The notes: a model not told the origin generated them from the letters alone. A DNA stretch of 64,000 bases from Coptis chinensis (GCA_015680905.1 CM027382.1:11257501-11321500), one strand, 5' to 3'. Positions 11,201 to 23,955 are shown, counted from the first letter of the stretch. Numbers and translations are program-made.

Positions 11201-13800
11201 TTGAAGTAGCTCCCTGATGACCACCTCCCTTGGCAAAACTGCAGCCAGACCATCTAACGTAACAAGACTATCAATAACAGCCAAAGCATTCCAGCTCTGT
11301 ATAGGTTCGGGTTTGTCCAAATTTGAAACATCAATGCTGGAAAGAACAACATTCCTTAGGAATGGTAGGATGTGTTTCACGATAAAACTGTCCCCCATTA
11401 AACTGCTTGAGAAAACCAACAAAAACTACCTTACAGGATGAATATTCCATTATAATTAGTGCTTAAGACAACTCAATAAGCTGTAGGATACCAATTCTAA
11501 CCAATACATCAATTCCATCAGGACAAAGTCCTTTCCCAAAACCGCGTGAATCGGGGTAAAAGTGTCTGGATCAAGACTCAAAGGTTAGTAAACCATAAAG
11601 AAAGTACTTCTTAACCTCTATTTCCATTTGAGGACACATGATCTTGATAGCATTGAACCAAATTAAGTGAAAAAAAAGATGAAAAGAACTTAACCTGATG
11701 AACCGTCATAGGTACTCCAAACTCATCACAACAATGTGATCGAGGAAACGTATAAGCGTGAGCTAGAATTTTTATGAGGTGCTATTGACAGATTGAAGAT
11801 GACTAATGGATGTATCATCTCCAAATATTCTTCCTTACCAATTTTGGTCCATATCTCACGCATAAACGAGTCTTAGAGAAGAGACACCTTTAAATGCGAG
11901 TAGTTTGCAGCCTGAGACAAATTCATAGCTAGTAAGAAAACTGGAAGTCTTGTAAAACCCCATTTTTTACCCCCAAGTATCTATATAAAAAATTTCCGGA
12001 GTTTTCTAGATGTGAGGCAAGAAAAGATATTGTATGGTTGAAAACTAGTATAGGGGTATAAACATTCATGAGGACTGAAATATTCTAGAAGACTAGAACC
12101 AAACATTAGGTAACCAACGACATGGTGACAAATTTAACTTTATATATATAGCATAAGTGTTATCGCATGTTTCATAGGATATGCAAGAGGCCCTCAAGTA
12201 TCTACTGAAGGCAAGAAGTTCAAGTGCATCTGGCCGGAGAGTCGAGGCTTACCAAAAACAAGTATGAGCTTGCCGGAGGAACGGCGAGGGAGTGACCTAA
12301 TATATGTGTAAGCACACATACACAAACACACATATAAATAGCTATGTATTTGTGTTTGTGAAACCACACACCTTTCTCTTTGTCTTTTACATTTAAGAAG
12401 TCTTCTCGTGATGGTGTGGGACAATTTTTTACTTCACCAATCAGTTCAAAATTCAAAAAACAGATGCTATAATGCTCTACCTCCGGCCTATCGGTTAAGC
12501 CCCCAGTCAGACCTTTTGTCTAGAGGATGTACAACACGAGTTTGAGGCCTGGGTGCCCACTACAATATAGGGAGTGATACTATGACACATGAAAACTAAC
12601 ATATGCACCTTGGGCCCACATGAGAAGAGGGATGATGTTTTTTTTTTTTACATATGAACTCCCTAACGTGTGTTTGTGTTTAACTACAACTAACAAATTA
12701 TGGACTAAGCTAGCAACTCACCTGTAGAATCTTCTGGATGGCAGGCAAGACTAATGACTTTACTGCCTGAGGCTTCAAGCACTTCAAGAATTCCTTCAGC
12801 AAGATATAAGCCCACTCAGCTTTGGTATCCGACAACGGAGACACAAGCGGTGCTAAGCGATGAGGAGCACCGCATTTCGGCAAGAGAGACTCCCATTGCA
12901 TTCAAGCTTCCTTTGTCCGGCAAACTTTGTCGCGATAATCGGCGATACCCAACTTCCACTAAAAGATGCAGAGGCGCAATAAACAAATACGATGACCTGA
13001 TTGTTGCAGTGAAATATGGTGATTCCAAAAGACATTTTACTGAAGGCCTCCTAATAACAAAGAAAAAACAAATCAAGCGAAAAACCAAGCACCCAACGAA
13101 ATTGCAGATAAATTAAATTATCAATAATTAACTTGACCGCCTGTTGTTTCCCTACCGACTAACATATCTAGAAAACTAAATATGAAACAAGAGTTACTGG
13201 AAAGGGAAACTTTATACCTCCTCCACTCCCTCTATATACATGCTTCAACAAGTAGAGGAAGTTCTTGCACTAACCCAGGTAATATACCAGTCTCCAGATA
13301 TCCAGATTTGCAGTAAATGAGGTCATATTAAATAGAGGTCTCTTCAAGTGAAGCTCTGTGAGAATGCAACCAATTGAAAATATGTCCGCATCGATATCTT
13401 CATAGAATGGGCCGAACTCAGATAATTTTTGCTTCCAAAAAGATAACTCTTGGAAACCCAAGGAACCACTGTCCTCCACCTCAAAATATTCAACAAGATT
13501 ACTTGAGTCAGTATCAGATGACTTAGAAAACCCTTTCGCACTGCCATTTTCTTCTGATATTTTAGGAATAAAAAGACGGATGCATGGTTTTTCTACAGCT
13601 TTGACATTATCCACAATAGTTTCTTGATGGTAGTGATAGATGGGACTCAAGTACGAAGCATCTTCACAAAATGATTCTGCTTCTTCCAAGTACTGCAAAT
13701 CACCAGCTAGGAAACGAAGAGATTCCTGGTACTATGTCTTCTTTACTCGCCGCATAGGATGTGGGCGGGTAAAGAGTTGACGGCGTCCTACTGACCTTAG
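11201..13800 (-). pseudogene. GFS12: Captured fragment of a WDR81/GFS12-type BEACH-domain gene
   Basis: Minus-strand exon pieces match the region between the N-terminal and WD40 parts of the plant GFS12 (WDR81-like) BEACH protein, which acts in vacuolar trafficking. In gene order: about 13300-13800 (LQYLEEAESF, GFQELSFWKQK, DADIFSIGCILTELHLKRPL), 12722-13050 (RRPSVKCLLESPYF, KAEWAYILLKEFLKCLKP), 11695-11911 (NYSHLKVSLL, EMIHPLVIFNLSIAPHKN), 11492-11565 (FGKGLCPDGIDVLVRIG) and 11201 to about 11405 (MGDSFIVKHILPFLRN, PREVVIRELLQ). Splice sites remain, for example acceptor TTGTTATTAG/GAGG at 13050, donor CTACAG/GTGAGT at 12721 and donor CATCAG/GTTAAG at 11694. Frameshifts occur inside the second and third exons. 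Introns are kept, so capture was at DNA level. The BEACH core and the WD40 repeats are absent. Confidence 0.8.
12455..12650 (+). repeat. Possible SINE inside a captured intron
   Basis: CCTATCGGTTAAGC resembles a tRNA A box. GAGTTTGAGGCCTGG about 55 bp later resembles a B box. A T-run follows at about 12640. This fits a plant tRNA-derived SINE, but the boxes are imperfect and no target duplication was established. Confidence 0.35.
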
Positions 13801-14386
13801 CATAGTGGGTTCGGATGAAGGAAGGATGACATTCTTTACAACAACAGCAGCTTAATTTGCTCTAAGACATGATTACTTTCTAATGCATCATGATGCAATT
13901 TGATGTAGAGGTGGGGATTGATTTTTCTCAACTTGCCGAACCCTAGTGGCAGAAATCGAGGGGGGGGAGAGAAGGAGATGGAGAAATTGGGTTTTCTATC
14001 GTACGTGTTTTCTTTCCCCCATTTGTTATTTTTCTTTCTGTTTTTCGTGTTTAATTTTCGACCCTTAATTAATTTTTTTTTTAACTTTCTCTGATTGTTT
14101 GCTTTTGCTCACGGTAAGTGTAATTATGCACAAAATATACGCCACTGGTTTTAAGAAAACATGGGGTATACATATACTAAAAAATAATTAGGCTAATATT
14201 TGATAGTACCGTGGTATATGTCTTGCTATATACCACTGTTTTTCAAAAAAAGTGGTATTTGATTGTTCCAAAACTAGAAAAGTGTTTTGTACCATGGTAA
14301 ATGACTATAAACCACTGTTATTAGAGGAATAGTGGTATATACCAGTTGACCAACCGTGGTAAATAGACATTTATGTAGTAGTGGTG

Positions 14387-14926
14387 TTCTATAGATAGTT
14401 TACGAAGCAATGGTTATCATGAAAGACATACAACAGAATAACTTATACTATTTGAAGGGTGCACAGTTAGTGGAGAAGTAGCTATTACTGAGCATTCAGA
14501 GGCAGTTGCTAAGGATGCCACTAGATTATGGCATATGCGTTTTGCACGTGCAGGTGAGAAGTTCATGCAAACATTATTAGTGAAACAATGATTGTTGAAA
14601 GGTGTTGAGATCTGTAAGTTAGATTTTTGTGAAACATTGTGTTATGGGCAAGTATACAAGGGTGAAGTTATTTGGCACCGCTATCTACCGTACGCGTGGA
14701 ACCCTTGATTATGTTCATTTAGATGTTTGGGGTCATTCTAGGAATGCATCTCTTGGAGGGAACAAATATTATTATGTGACCTTTGTTGATGATTACTCTA
14801 GGTGTTTGTGGGTATATACCATGAGAAACAATGATGAAGTCCTAGATATCTTTGTAAAGTGGAAGAAGTTGATTGAAACTCAGACTGGCAAAAAGATCAA
14901 ACGACACTCCGAACTAATAATGGTGC
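14387..14926 (+). pseudogene. Copia pre-integrase and integrase core start
   Basis: After the CACTA insertion the frames read EAVAKDATRLWHMRFA (GAG-pre-integrase), then DYVHLDVWGHSRNASLGG, KYYYVTFVDDYSRCLW and VKWKKLIETQTGKKIKR. The first integrase catalytic Asp (HLDVWG) and the second (VDDYSR) are present. The sequence reaches ELIMV-type reading of the usual LRTDNGGEY region and is then cut by a second CACTA end at 14927. Confidence 0.85.
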
Positions 14927-17417
14927 CACTACTAAAAAAAAGGCTTATAATGATAGCTAAAAGCCGTCATAAAACAGCATTAATGATATTTTTTTCGTTG
15001 AAGAAACAACCGTCATTATATAGCCCATCATAAAAGTTAACAAAAACCGTCATTAAATTTATGACATTTTTAGTAAAGCCATTATATAATTTGAAAGATT
15101 TTATGTCAAAAATAGGACTAAAAACCGTCATAATAGGCAGAAAAATATTGATTGTTACATGATAACCGTCATTAATATTAGTACAACCGTCATAAATTTA
15201 AGTAAAAATTGTCAAGAAACTTGTTTAGTTTGTGATGCTTTTAGCAAAGCCGTCATAGAAAAATACATTTTCTGGAAAAAAATATATTTTATACCCTAAA
15301 AATTGCATAAATCATTTAGAATAAATCATTTAAAATTGCATAAATCAAACTCCACTGCAAAAAACTTGTGAATTTAACATACTAGTCAGTTCGTGATCCA
15401 TTCACAAAAGATAATCCATTACATTCAATCATCTAAAAAATTCACATACATTTAACCAAAAATATCCACAAAATATGTCTCAACAAGAACAGTTTACATG
15501 GTTTGACTTTCAATCATCGAACCTTGTCCAAACTTCACCTGCAAAAAATCAAATTCGAAAGTAAATAAATAAAATGAGTATATCATGCACAAAAAAAAAA
15601 TTAAAAAAAAAAAATTTTAAAAATCAAAATCAAAATCAAATCCCAAGTTATTGGCAACTATATATGCATGTTGTACCTAAATGATCGCGAGCTCTAACTG
15701 CTAGGAAACAAAGTACATTCTTGTTCTCAAATATAGGTCAAGTGGCAAGGCCCACAATGTTGCACCAATTTAGTTGGAGAAAAAATGAAGAAAAATGTTC
15801 GCAGTTCTTTGTCCTTTAGTATACACAAACTTTGAACAATTTAGACCACTTGCTAACATGGAGCCTAATGAAGCTTATATCGACAACCGAAATGCACTAC
15901 CCATTTATAAAATTGAAAATAGTCATACCTCTAGGACGTCAAAAGGACATAAACGAAAGTACTTGGCCTCATAACAAGGTGCATAGAAACATGTTCAAAA
16001 AGTAAGTGAACATATTAAAATTAAACAAAAGACAACCCTCATAACAAAAAAAATACATTCTATAATAAATTCAAGAAGCAAGGTAAAAATGATAATCTCC
16101 TATAGATTGCATGTGGTAAATAATGCAGACCATAAGAACTCACACTTCCATCTTAAATAAGATAATTACAACAGTAATGAAAGGATAAAGTATATATATA
16201 AGACATTAAACTTATGGCATTTTTTGTAAAGCCATTATATACTTGAAATATTTTATGTCAAAAATAGGACTAAAAACTGTCATAATAGGCAGAAAAATAT
16301 TGATTGTTACATGATAACCGTCATTAATATTAGTACAACCGTCATAAATTTCAATAAAAACTGTCAAGAAACCTGTTTAGTTTGTGATGCTTTTAGCAAA
16401 GGCGTCATAGAAAAATATATTTTATGGAAAAAAAATTATTTTATACCCTAAAAATTGCATAAATCATTTAGAATTGCATAAATCTTTTAAAATTGCATAA
16501 ATCAAACTCCACTGCAAAAAACTTGTGAATCTAACATACTAGTCAGTTCGTGATCCATTCACAAAAGATAATCTATTACATTCAACCATCTAAAAAATTC
16601 ACATGCATTTAACCAAAAATATCCACAAAATATGTCTCAACAAGAACAATTTACATGGTTTGACTTTCAATCATCGAACCTTGTCCAAACTTCACCTGCA
16701 AAAAATCAAATTTGAAAGTAAATAAATAAAATGAGTATATCATGCACAAAAAAAAATTAAAAATTAAAAATTAAAAATTAAAAATCAAATCCCAAGTTAT
16801 TGGCAACCATGCATGTTGTACCTAAATTACCGAGCTCTAACTACTAGGAGACAAAGTACATTCTTGTTCTCAAATATAGGTCAAGTTGCAAGGCCCACCA
16901 TGTTGCACCAATTTAGTTGGGGAAAAAAATGAAGAAAAATGTTCACAGTTCTTTGTCTTTTAGGATACACAAACTTTGAATAGTTTAGACCACTTGCTAA
17001 CACGGAACCTAATGAAGCTTATGTTGACAACCGAAATGCACTACCCATTTATAAAATTGAAAATAGTCATACCACTTGCTAACACGGAACCTAATGAAGC
17101 TTATGTCGACAACCGAAATGCACTACCCATTTATAAAATTGAAAATAGTCATAGCTCTAGGACGTCAAAAGGACATAAATGAAATTACTTGACCTCATAA
17201 CAAGGTGCATAGAAACCTGTTCAAAAAGTAAGTGCACATATTAAAATTAAACAAAAGACAACCCTCATAACAAAAAATATACATTTTATAATAAATTCAA
17301 GAAGCAAGGTAAAACTTCTCATCTCCCTATATATTGCATGTGGTAAATAATGCAGACCATAAGAACTCACACTTCCATCTTAAATAAGGTAATTACAACA
17401 ATAATGAAAGGATGAAG

Positions 17418-17430
<13 letters not shown>
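14927..17430. mobile_element. CACTA element 2, left end, right end not found
   Basis: CACTACTAAAAAAAAGGCTT begins abruptly inside the copia integrase codons. It is followed by a cluster of subterminal AACCGTCAT motifs (about 14965-15200), distinct from the ACCGTGGT motifs of element 1. The interior is internally duplicated. No matching AGTAGTG end with this subterminal motif was found anywhere to the right, so the element is either truncated or extends around the nested elements 3 and 4. Confidence 0.7.
15060..17430. repeat. 1.15-kb tandem duplication inside CACTA 2
   Basis: About 15060-16209 is repeated from 16210 to about 17430. Shared landmarks are GGACTAAAAACCGTCATAAT, CATACTAGTCAGTTCGTGAT and CAAGGCCCACAATGTTGCAC. 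The copies differ by scattered substitutions and short indels. The second copy holds an extra 82-bp direct duplication (16989-17070 and 17071-17152). Confidence 0.9.
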
Positions 17431-17455
<25 letters not shown>

Positions 17456-17456
17456 A
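17418..17456. repeat. (TA)n(CA)n microsatellite
   Basis: A TATATA run passes into a CACACA run; simple repeat at the end of the second duplicated copy. Confidence 0.9.
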
Positions 17457-17864
17457 ATTATTAGTACTTAGCTCATCTTGTAGGAGGGTATGGTATAAAC
17501 TATGGTATAAAAAATGTGGTAAACGGAACCTGCTCATATATACAAGTTACAATTACAAGAGCAAACAGCACTACGTGTGTACTACTACTTAAATATGAAA
17601 TAAACACTCATGGGGTCCTCACCTTTACAAAGTGTTGTCTTATAATAAAACGTGTAGCACATGTTAATATATGTACCTCAGTTCATAGGGAGTCTTCTTT
17701 GATCTTTGGAGTATTGGAGAAAGACACTAGTAGAACAAAATAAGTAGTTAGATGGAGTTAAGGATCATAATAAACTTTCAGAAGCCAAGTTAGCTATCTT
17801 CTATCTTTATCACTTAAACTTAGTCAAGTCTTTAAACTTATCATTTAATACTTTTGTTCATAAT

Positions 17865-20655
17865 CACCACAAGAAAATTGGCTTTTTGCCACGGAAGCAC
17901 GGTGTTTTTACCCACGGCTAAATATCCAACAGATGTTGGCCGTCGCTACGTAGCACTATTTTGGAACTCATAGCCACTATTAAGCGACACTTGTTATGCT
18001 GTCAAAAGCCGTAGGCAGAGGTCCGCCTTATCACATATTAATATAGTATCTAAAACACAAGAAAACTTTAGAAAGACAGCTTGAAACTGCTCGTATTAAA
18101 CACTTCAAACCAAAGAGAAGATCTGCTACTCCCACTTTGTGATTGGATAAATCGGAGTTATTACTAAATCGTTGGAATTTATGGGTGGAGGACGGATGCG
18201 CCTCTTTTTATTTTGATATTCAAAGGTAAAAAATGATCTCTTTTGTGTTCTTCCGTAAGGTAATTCTACAAATACCATCTTTTTGATATTTTTGCTAATT
18301 GGGGTTTCACTTGTCATGTTTAATTGAATTAATGTTGAAGTTTTGGTTTTTCGAGAACCCTAGTTCTTATAAGCCTAATTTCTTGAGTATTTAGGGTTTG
18401 GAAAGTGAAATCTAATTGGAAAACATTTACTGGATTTCAAATAGAAACTAAAACTACAATTGTTGAGCTCATATAATATGAGAGATAAGAGATACGGCTT
18501 TTGAACAAAGGTTGGGCTTGCTTTTAAAACCTTCACCATAAATCTAAGAACTTATATATAAGTCTCAATAGAGTTGTAGAATTGAAAAAACAAGCTGTAA
18601 TCAAGACCCTTGGTGGATACCAAGGGGAGCCTCAAGACCTGTAATTATTTTGATTGCCCTAAGTTAGGCTATCATGACCTTGAGTCATCTTTGATTGATC
18701 AATAGTGCGCTCTTCAGTCTTACTTTACTATTTAAGCTCTTGCCTCAGAATTGTACGAAAACACTATTGTAAGCTAGTAGCACTCTCCATTGCTACTAAT
18801 GCTTGTGTAGAATGTGACGAGCCATCTGAGAAGAGTGACTTCATTCTCTGTAGGTCTAATTAGGCAATGAACACATAAAGGGTGTAGTGTTATTATAGTC
18901 ATTATAATACTAAGATTCTCGACCATTTTGCTTGAGAACACATACTACTCTTTTTTGAAATTTTTTTTTTCATTACTATAATCCACTTGTTATGAAAGTT
19001 ATTTTTCACTATTTTTGATTTGTTTCTAATTGATTAGTGTTCCAACTCGTATGTTTGTACTAGGACTGCAATTTGTTTCACGGATTTTATTCCCAGGGAA
19101 TTGCAAATGGATTGGAAATTTAGTTGATTGCAGTCGGCCTAACCTTCAAGTTTTGAATTGTGAGCTTACTACCTCTATATTATATATTCTAGATTAAAGC
19201 CTTCCTAAAAGTGTTATCAAAGTTACACAATGGGGGTATCAATCTTTCTATTTTCAGATAGCTAGCCTCTCTATATGACTGTTTTGTTAGCATTTTTATC
19301 ACCCGCGTATTCGAAATCGTAACTAAGGAAGTCTAAGTAATTAGTCAATGTTATGTGTGACCGCTCAAATAAGCCCGGTCATAATAGGTTATGTTAATTG
19401 TCTCTAGAAAACAATGTTGACCGTTTACTGGTAACTTGTGCCCCTTCACGACTTTAAAAAAACTCTAAAACTTTCCACTCACTAGCTCTCCCACTTCTAC
19501 ACTCGTACAGTTAGGGTATCAACCTCCAGCCCTCTCTCTCTGTCTCCAGATTAAGTCTGCAAAACAATGACCAAGAATAGCAATCAAACCAGGTTAGTTT
19601 TTTCGCCTTCGATCTCCTTTTCCTCTTCCATGTTAGGTTTCTCTTGATGTATGCAATTGGACCATTGATTCAGTCCTTTTCGTGCTCTTGCAGGATGTGA
19701 AAGAAAGAGTTCTTATGTTATATGAGTGAGGTAAAATTGGGTGATGTTGTGTTCAAATTTTATCGTGTGTGGTTTTTCAATTAGGATTGGATTCTATTTT
19801 GAAGGATTCTATTGATTTATGACATTTACCTTTGTAGTTCTTTTACGGAATTCATCTAGTATTAAGTCTTAGTTGCTTGAGTTCAGACCACGTCAAATTC
19901 TAAGAACAAATAAAGTATTTGTTTCTAACAATTTTCTTTTGTTTCTTTCCCAGTTGATTGTGAAGAATGCCTTGCTTCCAAGCTCAGTAGTTGCCAAGCG
20001 TTAGGCCATGTCACTATTCAAATTGAAGCCATATCCCTGAAGACGGACCATAAGCTTGTTGACATATATGTGACTTTGGCGGAATTGGGATGTTTCTTCT
20101 GTTGGATTGTGATATTATCTTTTGGATTGGAAAGTAACATTTTAATTTTTCATGTACATATATCAGTCATTTGTATTTTGATGTCAAATGTAACTTATGA
20201 TTTTTTAATTGAATGACTTGTATTTTTTCTCATCAAGATGTTGCTTTTTTGGTTTTGTATTTGCACTTGGAGTACTGTCTGTTGGTAAAAGAAGTTGTGG
20301 TTCAGTATTATGGATGATTAGTGGTTGTGTAGTAGGAAATAATGTGTAGAAGCAGGTGGAAGGGAAACTAATTGCCCCATGTTTTTTTTATTAAAAAAGG
20401 TCTTTTGCCACTGTTCAAAGCCGTGGCTAATGTTAGTATACCCCACGGCTTGAGCCTCAATTTATGTTTGTAGCTAAAACTTAGCTTTTGCGACGGTTAA
20501 TGACCGTGGCTAGTGGTGGTTTTTGCCACGGTCATGACTGGGATAAGCATTGCCGACACACAAAAAGCCCACGGTCCTGCGATGCATTTTGTCCGTGGGT
20601 AAAAGTCTTTTGTCACGGTTTAGGCCTGTGGCTTAAAACCTGTTTTCTTGTAGTG
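17865..20655. mobile_element. CACTA element 3, 2.8 kb
   Basis: The left end CACCACAAGAAAA and right end TTTTCTTGTAGTG are inverted copies, differing only by a T-to-C change in the left CACTA motif. The target duplication AAT flanks both sides (17862-17864 and 20656-20658). Subterminal motifs GCCACGG / CCGTGGC recur at both ends. No transposase was seen. The interior includes a stretch like a gene start (about 19500-19600, leader then MTKNSNQTR and a GTTAGT donor) and a later exon-like stretch ending KNALLPSSVVAKR then stop (about 19955-20005). I do not recognise the parent gene. Confidence 0.9.
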
Positions 20656-20658
20656 AAT

Positions 20659-21284
20659 ATATATCCAGCAAACTAAAACTAATTCCTAGTCTACTTCACA
20701 AGTTCACATATCAAAAATGTAATACATATAAAACTTTTACACTATTAGAAGTTTAGCCACAACACCCTAAAAAATAGTCACAAATAATCAAGTTAGATGT
20801 GATTGAATGACTCCTAATAATTTATTGTAAAATTTGAATCCAACACAGAAAGTGGAATGCATCATTTTAATTAAGCAAACCAGATAAAGACCACTTTGAT
20901 CACTGCCAAGTATTCATTCCAAAACAATCACCTAAGGTCACTGCAACACTTGTTATAAAACAAGAAAAGACCGGACTTCAGATGTACTCGTGATCAAATC
21001 AAGCAAACAATACACAAAGCATATGATAAAACAAATGACAACATGAATTATTCACTACAAGAACTCACCCATATGCATATGGTCATCTGAAAACTTATAA
21101 AATTCTACATCCCTGCATTCGCATATCAACCTGAAAACATTTGCACCCTTCCTAGAGCTGAAAATAGTTGCACTTATAACTAGAACATGGAATATACGAG
21201 CAATATAAAGCTATCAAATTACTGGTTCCTGGTTGTATCACATTTCTTGCAACATAGCTTATAAAAGCTTTGACTGAATACATT
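20659..21284. other. Spacer between CACTA 3 and CACTA 4
   Basis: AT-rich sequence with no gene seen. It continues on the far side of CACTA 4 and may be interior sequence of CACTA 2. Confidence 0.45.
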
Positions 21285-21859
21285 CACTACACCATAATAG
21301 GATATTTGCAACACACGCTTTTTTTATTATTTGCAACGGTTATTTACCGTTAGTAAGTTTCCAACGTTAAATAAGCGTTGGCAATGTTGTAAAGCGTTGC
21401 TTTATTTGGGTGAATTTCCGGAATTAATTGCTAACGCTTAAAAAGCGTTGGAAAAATGTTACAAATTAAAAACTTGAAAATTTCGCGAAATAGGGAAACG
21501 AAAAAAATCGAAATATAAAACATAATTTTCTTTCTCTCCTCTCTCTCTCTCACGCCGCATTTCAAGATCCCTAAAATTTTCCACTCCTCAAAACTAATTT
21601 TCGCACTCCTCAAGATTTAGACCACTATTGCCTCAGGAGACGATAACGGCTGCATCAAGGTGTTGTTATCGATCTACTGAAACCAATGGCTTGAAGGCGT
21701 GCTTGTATTGATCGATCTACTGAAACCAACGGCTTCAAGGTAAATATTTTTCTATTTATGTTTAGGGTTTATTTGTAGTGTAAATGGTTTTGTATGTACA
21801 TATATATTTTGGTCTATTTATGTTTCGGATTGGAAAATTTGGTGTTAATTTGTTTTGGA

Positions 21860-21945
21860 AAAATATTCACTGTTGGGTATGAAACTTGTGCATACCAAAT
21901 AATCAACGGATCCCGGGCTACCCCTCCATGGCTCCATGTGATGAA
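21860..21945 (+). pseudogene. Possible captured exon, parent unknown
   Basis: A short open stretch contains YETCAYQIINGS and ATPPWLHVMNS and ends at a plausible donor (AATAGCG/GTGAGTG). It may be an upstream exon of the DUF639-like fragment or come from yet another gene. I do not recognise it. Confidence 0.3.
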
Positions 21946-22264
21946 TAGCGGTGAGTGTATTACATCTTCTAGATATTTTCTTCTCTATAGGTTTTGTATT
22001 TTCCTCTTCAATGTCATATTTTCTGCTAGCTCATTTTATTTCGAACAAGCCTACTGATATATTCTTAAAGATTTGTTTTCATCTGTCATTTACTCATTTT
22101 TTTTTTGTCCTTTTCTATTATTTCAATTATCAAGTTAGCCTATTGTAGTGAGTATCTCTGAAGAAGCTTAGGTTTACCTTTATTTCATCCCTTCAGTAAT
22201 TTGTACTTTATAGTTAAGGCATCATATATCTGATAGTCTCTGCTTTACTAATGGTTTTGCGCAG

Positions 22265-23213
22265 GGGATGGATGGGTCTCTCATTTGCCCTACTGATTCT
22301 GTTTATTGCAATTTTTATGCTGTTTAATCGATGGTTTAACAAAAGAAGACCTATATATGAGCTCAAGGTAATGGCGCCTCCAGCAATGAACACGATGGAA
22401 CAACTTTTGAAACTTCAGAATGCGATTTCACAACTTGAAGAGCTTGTGCAGGATGGGAATGTGGTGCTCCTTAAGTTGCAAGCCTTATCCTTGTCAGTTT
22501 TCCCTAAGGTCTTGCCTTCTTTTCCTTTACATATTTAGCATATGTAGTTTCCTACTTTATGTTATCCTTGCCATCAATCATTGGTTGTTGCAACTTGTTT
22601 ACCACTGCTGTGTTCCACCTTGTTTCAAACTTTAGGAGGGAAGGAACTGGTCCTATTCCGGTTCCTCCCTGTGACAATATGATGTTTGTTTATTAAAAGT
22701 TATGTATGAAACTACTCACCATAAGGGGTTGGTAGTTTTTGCACTTGACAATGTTGTATGTCCGATTGAGAGCGTCACATCTCCCTAGTGACCTTTTCAA
22801 TCAAGCCATCAAGATGCATGAATCACTATAGGCTTAGATTTATTTATTAGATGTAACATCTTATGTGCATGTTAGCATCAATTAAATAGACTGTCATCTT
22901 GAAACATTTAATTAGTTACCTTTGTTACTCGTGTGTGCTTCTGGATTCAGTCTGTACATTGTATGACTTGTAGGCAAGTGAGAAGTTAGCGTTGGGACCG
23001 GGTGGCAATAGCCTTGGTAATCGGGCTTCTTACCTTGTAAGTATATTATTCTTCCTGACCTTTCTCGATACGTTTACAAGATACTCACCTCCAAGGATAG
23101 CAAGTACTGAGAAATGGAATAGGATATCGAGAGAGTGGTGGTTTAGTATACCACCGCTCCAGTTTTGCTTGAAAGACCCTAGAACAGAAAAAAAAAAAAA
23201 GAAAAAGATGTAA
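22265..23213 (+). pseudogene. Captured C-terminal exons, DUF639-like membrane protein
   Basis: Exon 22265-22508 follows an acceptor (TTGCGCAG) and reads GWMGLSFALLILFIAIFML (a membrane segment), then NTMEQLLKLQNAISQLEELV and GNVVLLKLQAL, ending at AAG/GTCTTG. Exon 22974-23213 follows TTGTAG and reads ASEKLALG, FFLTFLDTFTRYSPPRIAS, TEKWNR and EWWFSIPP, with a Lys-rich tail and TAA stop. This resembles the C-terminus of plant DUF639 proteins, which have no known function. Part of the second exon (GPGGNSLGNRASY) is out of frame relative to the expected hydrophobic segment. Most of the protein is absent. Confidence 0.6.
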
Positions 23214-23286
23214 TGGTTGTTAATTGTGTTTTTGTATATAAATATGTAAAGTTTAGTTTCTTTTTTCTTTTCTCTCTTCTATAAGC

Positions 23287-23735
23287 ATGCGGAGTGATGT
23301 GATTTACAATGCCTCCAACAATGAGCTTGTAAGGACTCAGACGTTGGTGAAGAGCGCCATCATTCAAGTAGATGCTGCACCATTTAGGAAATGGTATCTT
23401 CAGCACTATGGGTTGAAATTGGCAGGAAGAAAAAATCCGCTGCCAAGAAGGAAGGTGTTGAGGAGGGTGAGGCTACTATTGTAGAAGAAGTTAAGAAGAG
23501 TCAGCATGTGCTTAGGAAACTGGAGAAGCGCAAGGAAGAGCAAAAACTGGATTCTCACATCGAAGAGCAGTTTGGTGGTGGTCGGCTTGCTAGCTAGCAG
23601 ATCTTCCCCGCCGCCGGTCGTGGTGGCGAGCTGATGGATACATCTTGGAGGGAAAGGAGCTTGAGTTCTACATGAAAAAGCTCCGGAGGAAGAAGGGCAA
23701 GGCAAGCTTTGGTGGTCTTTGCGTATAGGCAGAGA
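23287..23735 (+). pseudogene. RPS8: Captured ribosomal protein S8 (eS8) fragment
   Basis: The reading begins mid-protein with [20 protein letters not shown] and [13 protein letters not shown]. It shifts frame near 23400 to continue as [20 protein letters not shown] and [13 protein letters not shown], then hits a stop. Past another shift it gives the C-terminal [15 protein letters not shown]-like and [10 protein letters not shown] sequence, ending near 23728. This is the C-terminal two thirds of cytosolic eS8, a small-subunit ribosomal protein. No intron is seen inside. Confidence 0.85.
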
Positions 23736-23955
23736 ATTATGTTTTTTGTTATCATCTAATGTCTTATGAGATTTCAGCAACTTAATGTTTAGACAATGGT
23801 TTTTTTTTTCTTTTGCATAGCGGATATTATGGTTGTTACAGAATCATTCCCATGGATATTTTCAACATTCTGCTTCTGATTTAATTGCTAATTTTGTGCA
23901 CTTTGCTTATACATACTCTAAATAACTTGACCAACTGCTGGAATTACTATTTCAG

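Larger units (their letters stand above)
8891..14383. mobile_element. CACTA element 1, 5.5 kb, carries WDR81/GFS12 gene exons
   Basis: The ends are CACTACTACA and TGTAGTAGTG, perfect 10-bp inverted termini, flanked by the 3-bp target duplication GTG (8888-8890 and 14384-14386). Removing the element restores the copia reading frame. Subterminal motifs ACCGTGGT / ACCACTG recur in the first 320 bp and the last 280 bp, as expected for En/Spm-type elements. No transposase was recognised, so it is non-autonomous. The middle holds minus-strand exons and introns of a host gene. Confidence 0.95.
7055..14926 (+). mobile_element. Ty1/copia retrotransposon, decayed, split by a CACTA element
   Basis: The parts in order are the 5' LTR (7055-7562), PBS (7566-7578), gag (about 7700-8500), protease region (about 8610-8890), then an inserted CACTA element (8891-14383), then pre-integrase and integrase sequence (14387-14926). 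The coding sequence is collinear across the insertion: KGYKVINDS ends before it and GVL resumes after it. Past 14926 another CACTA-like end interrupts the integrase core. Reverse transcriptase, RNase H and the 3' LTR were not found in the window. Confidence 0.9.

Noticed and set aside
17700-17725. CACTAGTAGAAC as another CACTA end
   Set aside because: No subterminal repeats and no partner end were found; it is likely chance.
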